Assembly: GCF_016427565.1 (NCBI RefSeq)
Contig: NZ_JAELXT010000021.1
Coordinates: 1 to 64,000, forward strand
From: Microvirga splendida
GTDB lineage: Bacteria > Pseudomonadota > Alphaproteobacteria > Rhizobiales > Beijerinckiaceae
DNA length: 64,000 nucleotides
Direction: 5' to 3'
Below the pieces are notes generated by a model, which made no database searches, was not told the DNA's origin, and saw nothing but the letters and a program-made list of their open reading frames with translations. The translations under genes and the position numbers were made by a program. Shown here piece by piece: positions 26,649-35,481 of the stretch (positions are counted from its first letter, which is position 1; every line of letters begins with the position of its first letter).

Positions 26649-28280
26649 TTAGCGGAAGTAGCGCTTTCCGACGGAATCGAAGAAGCTGTAGATGGCGTCA
26701 CCCGCGATTAGACCCGCCGCAAAGACTTGCATGTCGCCCTCAGCCGTCTCGCCGGCTGCCCGTTTCCAGATGAGACGCGCCACAATACCGGCAAGAACTG
26801 CCCATCCGGCCATCGGGAAGTTGATCAGCAGGCCTGTCGCAAAGAGCACACCGATCTGTCGCTGAGGACCACCGATATATTGCAGAATCGCACCTGGGAT
26901 TGCCCAGATGAAGAGTGACCAGGCCACTCCGGGTGCAACGCCGGCATTGATCGTGGCGGCATAAACTCGGTCGACCGGCGGGAACAAATTCTGCGCGAAG
27001 TAGGAGGGATACGCCCAAAGGACCACTATGGCCGCGATGAAGAACGCCAACATGGCGGCCATGAGCTGCTGCCGGCGGCCCTCCCGCTCAAACTCAGGAT
27101 CGGCGCCATTGCCGCGCAGGATGTAGCCTGCCTTGAGGTCGTAGCCCATATCTGCAAAGGCAGGGCCAGTTGCCGCCGAGAAGCCTGTCAGCAAGGCGAG
27201 AGCCGGCATCGGGAAACCGATGAGGAGGCCGATGATGAGCGTGATAAGCGCTACTGCAAAGGCTGGAAACCAGCCGGAGTGCATGGCAGAAATGCCGACG
27301 ATCAATTCGTGAGCATAGGCTGCGAAGGCAGCGTAAATCACGAACAGGATGAGCATGCCAATGGACATCTCGGAGAAGAGGCCGCCGATCACCGCCAATA
27401 GCACTGCAATGGCAATGTATCCCAATGAGCCGAAGCCGAGGGTGCGCCGGACCTCCTCGTCGGTGCGACCGGCGGCCAGTGTCGGCTTCTTGTCGCTCCG
27501 CTGCAGGATCAGCATACCGACCTGCACGAGGGCAACCAGACCCGCACCGATCATGAAGCCATGTGGGACATAACCCTTCATCAGATCTCCGCCAGGGGCA
27601 ATGGACGCGAAGGCCGGACTGGCAAACAGCGAGGTCGAGTAGCCGCGCACCAGGAGCGCGATACCGAACATAGACAAGGCCCAGATGTTCCCGATGAAGG
27701 CCACGCCCAGAGCCGACATCGGAATCTTAAAGAATGAACCTACAATCCCGACTGCAAAACCAATCCCCATCAGGGCCGCCTTGCGGCCACCCTCGTCGCC
27801 CGCCTTGATCGCTTCGGCAGCTGCCACACCCGGCGGCCAAGCGCCGCTTGCTGGGAACACGCGAGAGTCAAACATCCGGTAGAGCAGGTAGGCGTCCAGG
27901 AGGAGGGCGAAGAACACGCCGACAAACATCGGCAGAACAAGATCCTGCCGGCCGAGGAGAAACGGAATACCGATCGGCAGGAGGAGGCTATTGGCAGCCC
28001 CGAAGGTGGCGGAGGAGATGGCACTCTGCGCGAGGTTTTGCACGTGCACAGAACGGTAACGCATGAAGGCCATCACCGGCACGCGGGCCAGTGCTATAGC
28101 GGCAAGTGCCCCGATGAGGGAGGTATTGGGCGTCACGCCGAGAGAGACGAGGAGCTGCAGGCCGATGATTGCTCCAAAGACGCAGAGTACTGATAGCAAT
28201 AGGAACGTTGCCGGTTCAAAGATCGTCGGATGCGCTTTCGCAGGTTCAGCCTGCGTCACAGTCGCTTGCACTACCGTCAT
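26649..28280 (-). CDS. OPT/YSL family-like membrane transporter
   Basis: A 543-residue, very hydrophobic protein with some 12-14 transmembrane segments, for example FLLLSVLCVFGAIIGLQLLV near the start, MFVGVFFALLLDAYLLYRMF, and MPALALLTGFSAATGPAFAD. The segments HVQNLAQSAISSATFGAANS and WPPGVAAAEAIKAGDEGG resemble the oligopeptide/metal-chelate (OPT/YSL) transporter family, whose bacterial members often neighbour AroM and hydantoinase-type genes. It would be a second, secondary-active uptake route beside the ABC importer. The family call rests on pattern memory, so an alternative permease family is possible. A one-gene spacer of about 60 bases separates it from aroM. Confidence 0.7.
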   Translation of the reverse strand: MTVVQATVTQAEPAKAHPTIFEPATFLLLSVLCVFGAIIGLQLLVSLGVTPNTSLIGALAAIALARVPVMAFMRYRSVHVQNLAQSAISSATFGAANSLLLPIGIPFLLGRQDLVLPMFVGVFFALLLDAYLLYRMFDSRVFPASGAWPPGVAAAEAIKAGDEGGRKAALMGIGFAVGIVGSFFKIPMSALGVAFIGNIWALSMFGIALLVRGYSTSLFASPAFASIAPGGDLMKGYVPHGFMIGAGLVALVQVGMLILQRSDKKPTLAAGRTDEEVRRTLGFGSLGYIAIAVLLAVIGGLFSEMSIGMLILFVIYAAFAAYAHELIVGISAMHSGWFPAFAVALITLIIGLLIGFPMPALALLTGFSAATGPAFADMGYDLKAGYILRGNGADPEFEREGRRQQLMAAMLAFFIAAIVVLWAYPSYFAQNLFPPVDRVYAATINAGVAPGVAWSLFIWAIPGAILQYIGGPQRQIGVLFATGLLINFPMAGWAVLAGIVARLIWKRAAGETAEGDMQVFAAGLIAGDAIYSFFDSVGKRYFR

Positions 28281-28358
28281 GGCTCACCCCCAAAGGTCCT
28301 GGTTGAGATCAACACTGCACGCACTTCACCACTCGCATTTGGTCTGCGACTACAGCCG

Positions 28359-31300
28359 TCAGGCCACCTTACTTGCCGCGTCGGCCGCCAGCCGACCCGT
28401 CCGTCCGTACTCGGACGCAGCCGCGGCGGGGGTCACGAAACCGAAGGCAACGTCCTGCTCAACCAAGGCCCGATCGCGTTCGTGCGGATCGCCGTAACCG
28501 GCCCCGCCTGCCAGAACGACTTCGACGATCTCATCCGGGTGCGTTACCTTCACGAGCTCGCCCGCGCCGCAATCACGAACGAGATTCCCGCTGGGATCGC
28601 GCAAACCGCCCCGTGCGGCGCCTCCGGGTTTACCGCCGAACAGGCCAGGATTGAGCACATCGAAGCCCTCCGGATAGACAGAGATGAGCGTCGGCCGTTC
28701 ATCCGCGCTGAGCTTGCGCAGGCGTACGCGCTGTCCAAGCCCTCCACGGTACCGGCCAGGTCCACCCGAATCCGCGACGTATCCCTTCTCGAGGATGAGC
28801 ACCGGCACGCGCGCCTCAAGCAGCTCAATCGAGGTATTAGCGGCCGACGTTGGATAGAGAATTCCTGACTTGCCATCCCTGTGCGCAGAGGCTCCCTGGC
28901 CACCTCCCATGAAGAGCATGTCGGCATAGGTGCGGCCCGAAGCATCGCGCCCATAAATGTTCGCCGCTGTCGGCAGGCCAGTGAAGGCTTGCACCTGCTG
29001 CGGCGCAGCACTGCTCAGGACGCGGAAGATGTTCGGCGCGAGATACCAGCCTGTACGCGTGCGCATGGCGACCGAGGCGGGACGAGTGCAGTTGAGCACT
29101 GAGCCCTCCGGAGCCTTGACCGTGAAGGCACGATAGCAGCCCGCGTTGCCGCGCACGTTGGGCGTCAGCATACATTTCAATGGATAGGTGGCGTGCGCCA
29201 TGGTGTAATTGAGGGTGCAGTTCAATCCACCTTGATCGAGCTGTGGCGGGGCACCCTCGAAATCAAGCTCGATTCGGTCTCCTGCCACGGTTAGCTTCAG
29301 CGGATACGTCATCCGCTCGCCCAAGGGATTGTTGCTGATCGACCCCTGATAGATTCCGTCAGGAAGGGCCGAGATGGCGTCTCGCATCGCCTTTTCGGAG
29401 CGGTTCTGCACGACCGCGGCTAGGGCGCGCAGATCATGCATGCCATACTCGTCCATGAAGGATTTCAGACGCTCGGCGCCGATAGCGTTAGCGGCTACGA
29501 GCGAATGAATGTCGCCCAGAACTTGGTCAGAGCCGCGGATATTCTCGCCCATGAGGCGCACGAGCGTCTCATTAACGCGCCCCGCCTCATACAATTTCAT
29601 GGGTGGGATCTGCAGGCCTTCCTCGTAGATCTCGCGCGCTTTGAGCGAATCGCGCGTGCCTCCGATATCGCCGACGTGACCAACTGTTCCCATCATGGCG
29701 ACAACGCGCCCATCGCGGAAGACGGGTGTGACCACTGCGACGTCGAACAGGTGGCCCGCGCAAAGCCAGGGATCGTTGGTGATGAGGACGTCACCCGGCC
29801 GCAAGGTCTCGGCCGGATAGCGCTCAAGCAAGGCCTTCACTGCGCGCGGCAGCGTGAGGTTGAAAACGGGCATCGCCCGTGGGCTGTGCGCAAGGGTTTC
29901 CCCGTCAGGATCGAGAAGTTCCGTCGCAAAATCCTGCGCCTCCGAGATCACGAGCGAAAACGCCGTGCGACAGACGGTGAGCCACATTTCCTCAACGACG
30001 TTGATGAGGCGGCTCCACATGATCTCAAGTGAAATGGGGTCCGCTTCGATGCGTCGGATTGCTTCCTCGACCGGCATCTCTGGGGTAATGGCGACCTCGG
30101 CCTCATCGGCCAGCCCAACGAGGATGCGTAGATTGAGATTCTCGTCGACGCTGAGCCGGTCGCCGAGGGCGATGACCGTTGTCGCCTCGCGCTCCTCAAT
30201 AATGGCTGGGCCGACTATCTTGTCCCCGGGGCGCAGAGCGTAACGGTCGTAAACGACAGCCTCGCTCCAATCCTTGTCGAACCAGGCGCGGCGGGTCCCC
30301 TTGATCTTCTGGCCGGCGATCCCGCTCGCAGCACCTGTCACCGAGAGAGTCGGGGTCGGACCAAAGCAGCGGACGCGGAAATTGATAGCTTCGATGCGCG
30401 CACCTTCGTAGACGGAAGTATAGCGCTGTGCATAGGCCTTTGTGAAGGCCTCGCGGATCGTGCTGAGGCTGTCGCTCCCGACGGGGCCATTGGGCAACGG
30501 CACAGCAAGGTCGTGCATCTGGCCGACGAGGCGCATGTCGGCGCTGCGCTCGACGCCGATCCCGGCCAGATCGACGCCTGCCTCTATGAGGTGCCGGCGG
30601 CCTTCCGTTTCCATTTCGTCAAGCAGAGCGTTCACGCTCTTGGCATCGAAATCATCCGAGAATTCGATCGGCAGGGAACGCACGAGATCAAAGGAAAGCG
30701 GAGCCGCGAGGAAGCCGAGGGCGGAGGCGGCACCGGAGGCGGGCGGAACAATCACCTCGCCAATACCGAGGACCCGAGCGATAGCCGCTGCGTGGGCTGG
30801 GCCGGCGCCGCCGAAGCCCACCATGGCGTAGCGGCGGGGGTCCTTGCCACGCTCCACAAGATGCACCCGTGTGGCCGCCGCCATGCTCTCGACGACCACT
30901 TTGTGGATGCCCCAGGCAGCCTCTTCGACGGTAAGGCCGAGCGGAGCGGCGACGCTCTCGACCGCACTTGCCGCCGCCCGCGCGTCGAGCGTCATCCGCC
31001 CACCAAGAAAGAAGCTTGGATCGTAATAACCCAACACGAGATTGGCATCAGTTACCGTTGGCTTTGTACCACCCCTGCTGTAGCAGGCTGGACCTGGGTC
31101 GGATCCTGCCGAATGCGGGCCGACTTTGAGCAGGCCAACCTCGTCGATCTCCGCGATGGAGCCGCCACCTGCGCCGATCTCGATCATCTCAATGACCGGT
31201 GCCTTGATCGGGAGACCTGAGCCTCGTGCAAAGCGCCGCACGCGCGCCGCTTCAAGCATGGGCGCCACCTCGACCCGCCCGTCCTCGACAAGGCAGGCCT

Positions 31301-32186
31301 TGGCTGTCGTGCCGCCCATGTCGAAGGAAATCACGTCCTTCTTGCCGGCGAGCGCCCCGAACAGGACCGTCGCCAGCCCTCCCCCGGCCGGGCCACTCTC
31401 GAGCAAGCGGATCGGGTAAGCGCGTGCCGTCTCGGGCGACACCATGCCCCCAGCTGAGTGCATCAGCCGCAGCGTTCCGCGAAAGGAGCGCCTCCGAAGA
31501 TCGGACTCCAGGCGCGCCAGGTAGCGGTCCATGAGGGGCTGGACGAAGGCGTTTGCGCAGGTGGTGACGAAGCGCTGGTATTCCCACATTTCGGCAACAA
31601 CTTCGCTCGAGAGCGAGATCGACAGATCCGGGAAGGCCTCTTTGAGAATGGCCCCGGCGGCGCGCTCGTGCGCCGGGTTGCGGTAACTGTTGAGGAAGCA
31701 GATGGCGGCCGCCTCGCAACCGGCCTCGACGAGTTCGCGGCCGGCGGACAAAACCGCTGCCTCATCGAGGGGCTCGACAATTCTGCCGTCGCGATCAATG
31801 CGCTCGCCAACTTCGAGTCGCAGGTCGCGCCCGACGAGTGGCTCTGGGAAAGTGAGAAAGAGATCGTAGATGTCGTAGCGCTGTTCCGTTCCCATCTCGA
31901 TGATGTCACGGAAGCCCCGCGTGGTCAGGAGACCGAGCTTGGCCCCTTTGCGCTCGATAATGGCGTTCGTGACAAGGGTCGTGCCATGCACGATTTCGTC
32001 TACCGCATCTAGTCCGATCCCGGCGCCTTGGACGAGTTCCTCAAGCCCAGTAAGTGCCGCGATGGAGGGGTCCTGCGGCGTTGTCAGATTCTTGTGCAGC
32101 CGCACAGTATGGCCATCAGCATCGTACAACACAAAGTCCGTGAAGGTGCCACCAATATCGACACCAATGCGAAAACGTGACGGCAT
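28359..32186 (-). CDS. Fused hydantoinase A-B / 5-oxoprolinase-like protein
   Basis: A 1275-residue fusion of two enzymes. The HyuA half (about 1-690) has the ATPase motifs IGVDIGGTFTDFVLYDADG, EIVHGTTLVTNAIIERKG, ISFDMGGTTAKACLVEDG and GFGGAGPAHA. The HyuB half (from about 705) has EAQDFATELLDPDGETLAHS, TNDPWLCAGHLFDVAVVTPV, MGGGQGASAHRDGKSG and a GGGGYGDP-like end (AGGAGYGDPHERD). The layout equals eukaryotic-type 5-oxoprolinase. It should cleave a cyclic imide or lactam with ATP. It is the first gene of the leftward run with the OPT-like transporter, aroM and the amidohydrolase, and is adjacent to the second AroM-LuxR gene. Confidence 0.93.
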   Translation of the reverse strand: MPSRFRIGVDIGGTFTDFVLYDADGHTVRLHKNLTTPQDPSIAALTGLEELVQGAGIGLDAVDEIVHGTTLVTNAIIERKGAKLGLLTTRGFRDIIEMGTEQRYDIYDLFLTFPEPLVGRDLRLEVGERIDRDGRIVEPLDEAAVLSAGRELVEAGCEAAAICFLNSYRNPAHERAAGAILKEAFPDLSISLSSEVVAEMWEYQRFVTTCANAFVQPLMDRYLARLESDLRRRSFRGTLRLMHSAGGMVSPETARAYPIRLLESGPAGGGLATVLFGALAGKKDVISFDMGGTTAKACLVEDGRVEVAPMLEAARVRRFARGSGLPIKAPVIEMIEIGAGGGSIAEIDEVGLLKVGPHSAGSDPGPACYSRGGTKPTVTDANLVLGYYDPSFFLGGRMTLDARAAASAVESVAAPLGLTVEEAAWGIHKVVVESMAAATRVHLVERGKDPRRYAMVGFGGAGPAHAAAIARVLGIGEVIVPPASGAASALGFLAAPLSFDLVRSLPIEFSDDFDAKSVNALLDEMETEGRRHLIEAGVDLAGIGVERSADMRLVGQMHDLAVPLPNGPVGSDSLSTIREAFTKAYAQRYTSVYEGARIEAINFRVRCFGPTPTLSVTGAASGIAGQKIKGTRRAWFDKDWSEAVVYDRYALRPGDKIVGPAIIEEREATTVIALGDRLSVDENLNLRILVGLADEAEVAITPEMPVEEAIRRIEADPISLEIMWSRLINVVEEMWLTVCRTAFSLVISEAQDFATELLDPDGETLAHSPRAMPVFNLTLPRAVKALLERYPAETLRPGDVLITNDPWLCAGHLFDVAVVTPVFRDGRVVAMMGTVGHVGDIGGTRDSLKAREIYEEGLQIPPMKLYEAGRVNETLVRLMGENIRGSDQVLGDIHSLVAANAIGAERLKSFMDEYGMHDLRALAAVVQNRSEKAMRDAISALPDGIYQGSISNNPLGERMTYPLKLTVAGDRIELDFEGAPPQLDQGGLNCTLNYTMAHATYPLKCMLTPNVRGNAGCYRAFTVKAPEGSVLNCTRPASVAMRTRTGWYLAPNIFRVLSSAAPQQVQAFTGLPTAANIYGRDASGRTYADMLFMGGGQGASAHRDGKSGILYPTSAANTSIELLEARVPVLILEKGYVADSGGPGRYRGGLGQRVRLRKLSADERPTLISVYPEGFDVLNPGLFGGKPGGAARGGLRDPSGNLVRDCGAGELVKVTHPDEIVEVVLAGGAGYGDPHERDRALVEQDVAFGFVTPAAAASEYGRTGRLAADAASKVA

Positions 32187-32300
32187 TCAGCCTGCCTCCC
32201 ATGACACTCAGCGTGTGGGCGCACCGCGAAATCGCCGCGGCATCGCTATTCACGTGGAGGGTAAGCGAGGAGGCCTCGCCAGAACTATAGGCGTTTGCAC

Positions 32301-33311
32301 CTAGTGCGTTGGGTTCTCACTTGGATTGCCAAGCTTGTTGAAATGGCTGAGCGCCAAGTGGATCAAGGCGCTCGTCGAGGTCACCCCTGTCTTCGACAGG
32401 ACCTTTGTGCGATGGATCCCGATCGTGCGCGGGCTCACGCCGAGCCGACGGGCAATGGCTTTCGTAGACAAGCCCTCAACCATCTGCCACATGACCTCCC
32501 GCTCACGGGGAGTTAGGCTCATAAGGCGCGTCTCCAGAGCCGGATCGACTATCGTGACGGAGTGGGGCCCCGCCACGGTGCCGGCCACATCGAGGAGCAT
32601 GCGCGCGGCACCGGCGATCACCCGGCGCGGCAGAATCACGGGCTTGCTGGTTAGTTCGCCTAGTCGGCGGGCCGTTGGCTCGTCGAAGGCGATCGAATTG
32701 AGAACGAGCACCTCGCACCCGGCGCATTCTCGGGCCACGCGCTCGCAGTCGATGGGGTAGGACGGGTCAAGCCAAGTGCGGACATGGTCGAAGCTTGAGA
32801 GACCAAGTTCGTTTTCCACGATCTGGCGCTGAATGGGCTGGATGAGGCCGACCCGGCGGCCAGAGGTAACCAGTGCGTCAACGGCGGTGTCGACGGCCCT
32901 TTGCATGTTGATGACCGGGCATTTGCCCGGGAAATCGCGAACGAAGCCGGTTGACAACAGCGCAACGAGTGCGAACTCCGCCGGCGCCATACGGGACACG
33001 AGCGCCTGCATGCGTTCCTCGATCGCGCGCCGGGCGATCACCACGCGCTCGCCGGTGGCAAGAACTGTCGCAATGCTGAGTTCGCCCGGGGCGGGCGCCA
33101 ACCGCCGGATCTCTTCACGACTCAAGCCGTCAAGTGCTCCGAATTCAGAGATGCTGACGGACAGGGGAAGCAGGTCCGTAATATAACGGACGACATCGCC
33201 CCGAGGCGTTTGGCCGGCCGTGACCAGCGCTATGCGCTGGACGCTACCGGAGCTTTCACGGGACCTAACCGGTTCAGAAGTTGAAGTCACGTGAGTGAGA
33301 TCAAGGGGCAT
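32301..33311 (-). CDS. AroM-LuxR fusion, second copy
   Basis: A 336-residue paralogue of the regulator at 17166. The AroM part spans about 25-240 (IALVTAGQTPRGDVVRYI, FGALDGLSREEI, PVILPRRVIAGAARMLL); the LuxR helix-turn-helix spans about 264-320 (LTPREREVMWQMVEGLSTKA, then VSPRTIGIHRTKVLSKTGV). Both cysteine positions are again serine (LLSTG, S120; LNSIAF, S206), and a different Cys motif shared by both fusions (GKCPVINMQRA) is kept. It is divergent from the quinone oxidoreductase gene and sits upstream of the leftward hyuAB run, so it probably controls one or both. Confidence 0.86.
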   Translation of the reverse strand: MPLDLTHVTSTSEPVRSRESSGSVQRIALVTAGQTPRGDVVRYITDLLPLSVSISEFGALDGLSREEIRRLAPAPGELSIATVLATGERVVIARRAIEERMQALVSRMAPAEFALVALLSTGFVRDFPGKCPVINMQRAVDTAVDALVTSGRRVGLIQPIQRQIVENELGLSSFDHVRTWLDPSYPIDCERVARECAGCEVLVLNSIAFDEPTARRLGELTSKPVILPRRVIAGAARMLLDVAGTVAGPHSVTIVDPALETRLMSLTPREREVMWQMVEGLSTKAIARRLGVSPRTIGIHRTKVLSKTGVTSTSALIHLALSHFNKLGNPSENPTH

Positions 33312-33460
33312 GCGTGGTCACCCTCCACAATCGATGCAATCGTAGAACGCGCAGGCCCGACCGGACAAGGGTCCCCATCTGATCTAGGCGAAATTCCCTA
33401 TTTCCTGGTGACCCTCATCCTTTCTAAGGTGGAGTTCCAAGCTCCCGGAGGAAGCAGGCG

Positions 33461-34492
33461 ATGACGCATTCATCAGCGATAGCACCCATAGGTATCGTGC
33501 CTGAGTCCCAGCGCGTCATCGACATTCCCGCAATTGGTGGTCCTGAGGCCCTCGTCCTCACACATCAGCCAGTGCCGTCGCCGGGGCCGAACGACGTCTT
33601 GATCGAGGTCCACGGCGCGGGCGTGAACCGCGCGGATGTGATGCAGCGTATCGGGACCTATCCTATGCCGGATGATGCGCCGAGCGTGCCGGGACTGGAG
33701 GTTGCTGGGGTAGTGGTCGCGTGCGGCTCGGCAGTCCACCGGTGGAAGATAGGCGATCGCGTCTGCGCCCTCGTCGTCGGAGGCGGTTATGCCGAGTATT
33801 GTATTGCACCTGAGGTGCAGTGCCTACCTGTGCCAGAGCACCTGACGCTCGTCGAAGCAGCCGGGCTGCCAGAGGTTATCTTCACCGTTTGGATGACCGT
33901 CTTCGAGCAGGCACATCTCGTCTCTGGCGAAGCGCTTCTCGTACACGGTGGCGCGAGCGGCGTCGGTAGCATGGCCATCCAGATCGCGAGGCAATGCGGG
34001 GCTTCTGTTATTGCGACAGCGGGATCTGATGAGCGCTGCGCTTTTGCGAGGGGACTCGGTGCCGATCTCGCCATCAACTACAAGAACGAGGATTTCGTTG
34101 AGGCCGTGCACCGATACACCGGAGGAGCGGGCGTGGATGTCATCCTCGACATGGTCGGTGGGCCTTACGCACAGCGCAACATCGCCTCGCTCAATATGGG
34201 CGGGCGTCTCTGCTATGTGTCGCTCCAAGAGGGAATGGAAGCGACATTCGATCTTCTTCATATCCTCCTCAACCGCTTGACGATCACGGGGGCCAATCTC
34301 AGGCGACGCTCGGTCGAAGAGAAAGGACGGCTTGCGCGGGAGATCGAGAAGAGAATCTGGCCGCTCGTTTCCTCAGGCAGAGTGAAGCCGGTAATCGACC
34401 GCACCGTTGCACTGGACCAAGCTGCCGAGGCTCATCGGTTACTCGAGGCAGGTCAGATCGCTGGGAAGGTAATACTGACCCCGGGTACGTAG
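33461..34492 (+). CDS. Zinc-independent NAD(P)H:quinone oxidoreductase-like MDR protein
   Basis: A 343-residue medium-chain dehydrogenase/reductase of the quinone oxidoreductase (QOR/PIG3) type. Motifs: GVNRADVMQRIGTYP, the substrate-domain PSVPGLEVAGVVVACG, the nucleotide-binding loop VHGGASGVGSMAIQIARQCG, and VILDMVGGPYAQRN. No zinc-ligand cysteines are seen. It would reduce an enone or quinone with NADPH. A strong GGAGGAA ribosome site precedes the ATG. It is the last intact gene of the module and is read divergently from the second AroM-LuxR gene, suggesting shared control; how it fits the pathway is unclear. Confidence 0.92.
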   Translation: MTHSSAIAPIGIVPESQRVIDIPAIGGPEALVLTHQPVPSPGPNDVLIEVHGAGVNRADVMQRIGTYPMPDDAPSVPGLEVAGVVVACGSAVHRWKIGDRVCALVVGGGYAEYCIAPEVQCLPVPEHLTLVEAAGLPEVIFTVWMTVFEQAHLVSGEALLVHGGASGVGSMAIQIARQCGASVIATAGSDERCAFARGLGADLAINYKNEDFVEAVHRYTGGAGVDVILDMVGGPYAQRNIASLNMGGRLCYVSLQEGMEATFDLLHILLNRLTITGANLRRRSVEEKGRLAREIEKRIWPLVSSGRVKPVIDRTVALDQAAEAHRLLEAGQIAGKVILTPGT

Positions 34493-34653
34493 AAAGGGAG
34501 TGAAGTTTATGGCGCAGTAAACGGCCAAGCAATTGAGAGATGTATCAAGTCTGCTGGCGTAGCCTCGAACGTGTGTACTATTGCGCCTGGCTGACTGGAC
34601 ACCTTGCTGAATAGCAGAACAACTTCAATATTTTGATAAGTCGATGGTTGCCT

Positions 34654-34757
34654 GGAGAGGATTGTACGTCTCAACCTGGTACGACAGCAGAATCAAATAC
34701 TTAGCACACCCTTGAATTGCTCGTGTGTATCACCGGTGTGTAGTCCTGTCGAGCCAT
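34654..34757 (+). repeat. Direct repeat copy B (104 bp), right flank of catabolic module
   Basis: Same orientation and length as 14053-14156, 88 of 104 positions identical by manual count. It starts GGAGAGGATTGTAC and ends GAGCCAT. It lies about 160 bases after the quinone oxidoreductase gene and about 200 bases before the repC relic. Confidence 0.8.
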
Positions 34758-34954
34758 GCTATGCCGGCATTTGGTGCCGTCGCAGCCTGCCCCGTAGAAA
34801 GCTTCCTCGACAAGGTGTCTTACCTCTCTCCACGCTTCGACCAAGCCGTTCGGGAGAGATGATCCAGACCTCCTCGGGGTTCTGGCTTTCAAGGTTCCCA
34901 GGCGATGTTTCAGACCTGTCTGATCGATGTCGGGATAGTGTTGGACGGGGGCGC

Positions 34955-35272
34955 TCAAGGCCTCTTCTGTTGCTCGACGTCAAATCGTGATCTCGTCGAA
35001 CATCCACTTGAGAGTGTCCTTGAGCCGCCTCTGCTTTGCAACAGCCTCCACCACTCTTTGCGCCTGGCATAGATCGGCGTCAGGTCAAATCCGAATGCGT
35101 CTACGACCACTCCAGCTTTGTCACGAACCGCATAGCGCTTGCCGTTCGGCGAGTCCTTTGAGACCACAAGCCGCAGGTTGATCAAAGCACGGATGGTGCC
35201 TTCAGAATGTGCATAGGCCGGTTTTCCTAGCGACCAACATAGGTCAATCGACCGCTTCTGCCGCACGTACAA
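34955..35272 (-). pseudogene. repC relic (repABC plasmid replication initiator fragment)
   Basis: The minus-strand frame of about 105 codons contains SEGTIRALINLRLVVSKDSP followed by NGKRYAVRDKAGVVVDAFGF and DLTPIYARRKEW. This matches the conserved RepC segment with the pattern ATLRRHL..LV..GLI.RKDSPNGKRY.R.D..G.I..AYGFDLSPL.AR. RepC proteins are about 400 residues, so only the N-terminal DNA-binding part survives, and both ends run into unrelated sequence. No repA, repB or intact initiator is present. I read it as the trace of a former integrated plasmid. Confidence 0.72.
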
Positions 35273-35481
35273 ATGCGGGCGCTACTATCGCTCCTAAGAT
35301 GGAGCTCACATCGGCCATGCGGGCTATTGACCTGATCGACCGAAGTGTCTGGTAAACGTTCGTCGCCGGGGGAGGGATGATCTATTGCTCGTATGTCCAT
35401 GATTGATCCTTCAAGGCGAATTTGAGGAGTGAACGAACGGACCCATAATTCGGCTACCAAGTGCCGCATTGGGCGCCCTAC

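Larger units (their letters stand above)
34493..35481. other. Junction between catabolic module and eCIS locus, no intact gene
   Basis: A 989-base stretch holding the right copy of the direct repeat (34654-34757) and a relic of repC (34955-35272, minus strand). Other open frames here are short, without credible starts or family signals. The eCIS promoter must lie in its right part, but I see no convincing -35/-10 or -24/-12 pair. Confidence 0.7.

Noticed and set aside
34701..34958. Minus-strand 85-codon frame beside the repC relic, possibly more of RepC
   Set aside because: I could not match it to RepC with any confidence; it overlaps the direct repeat.
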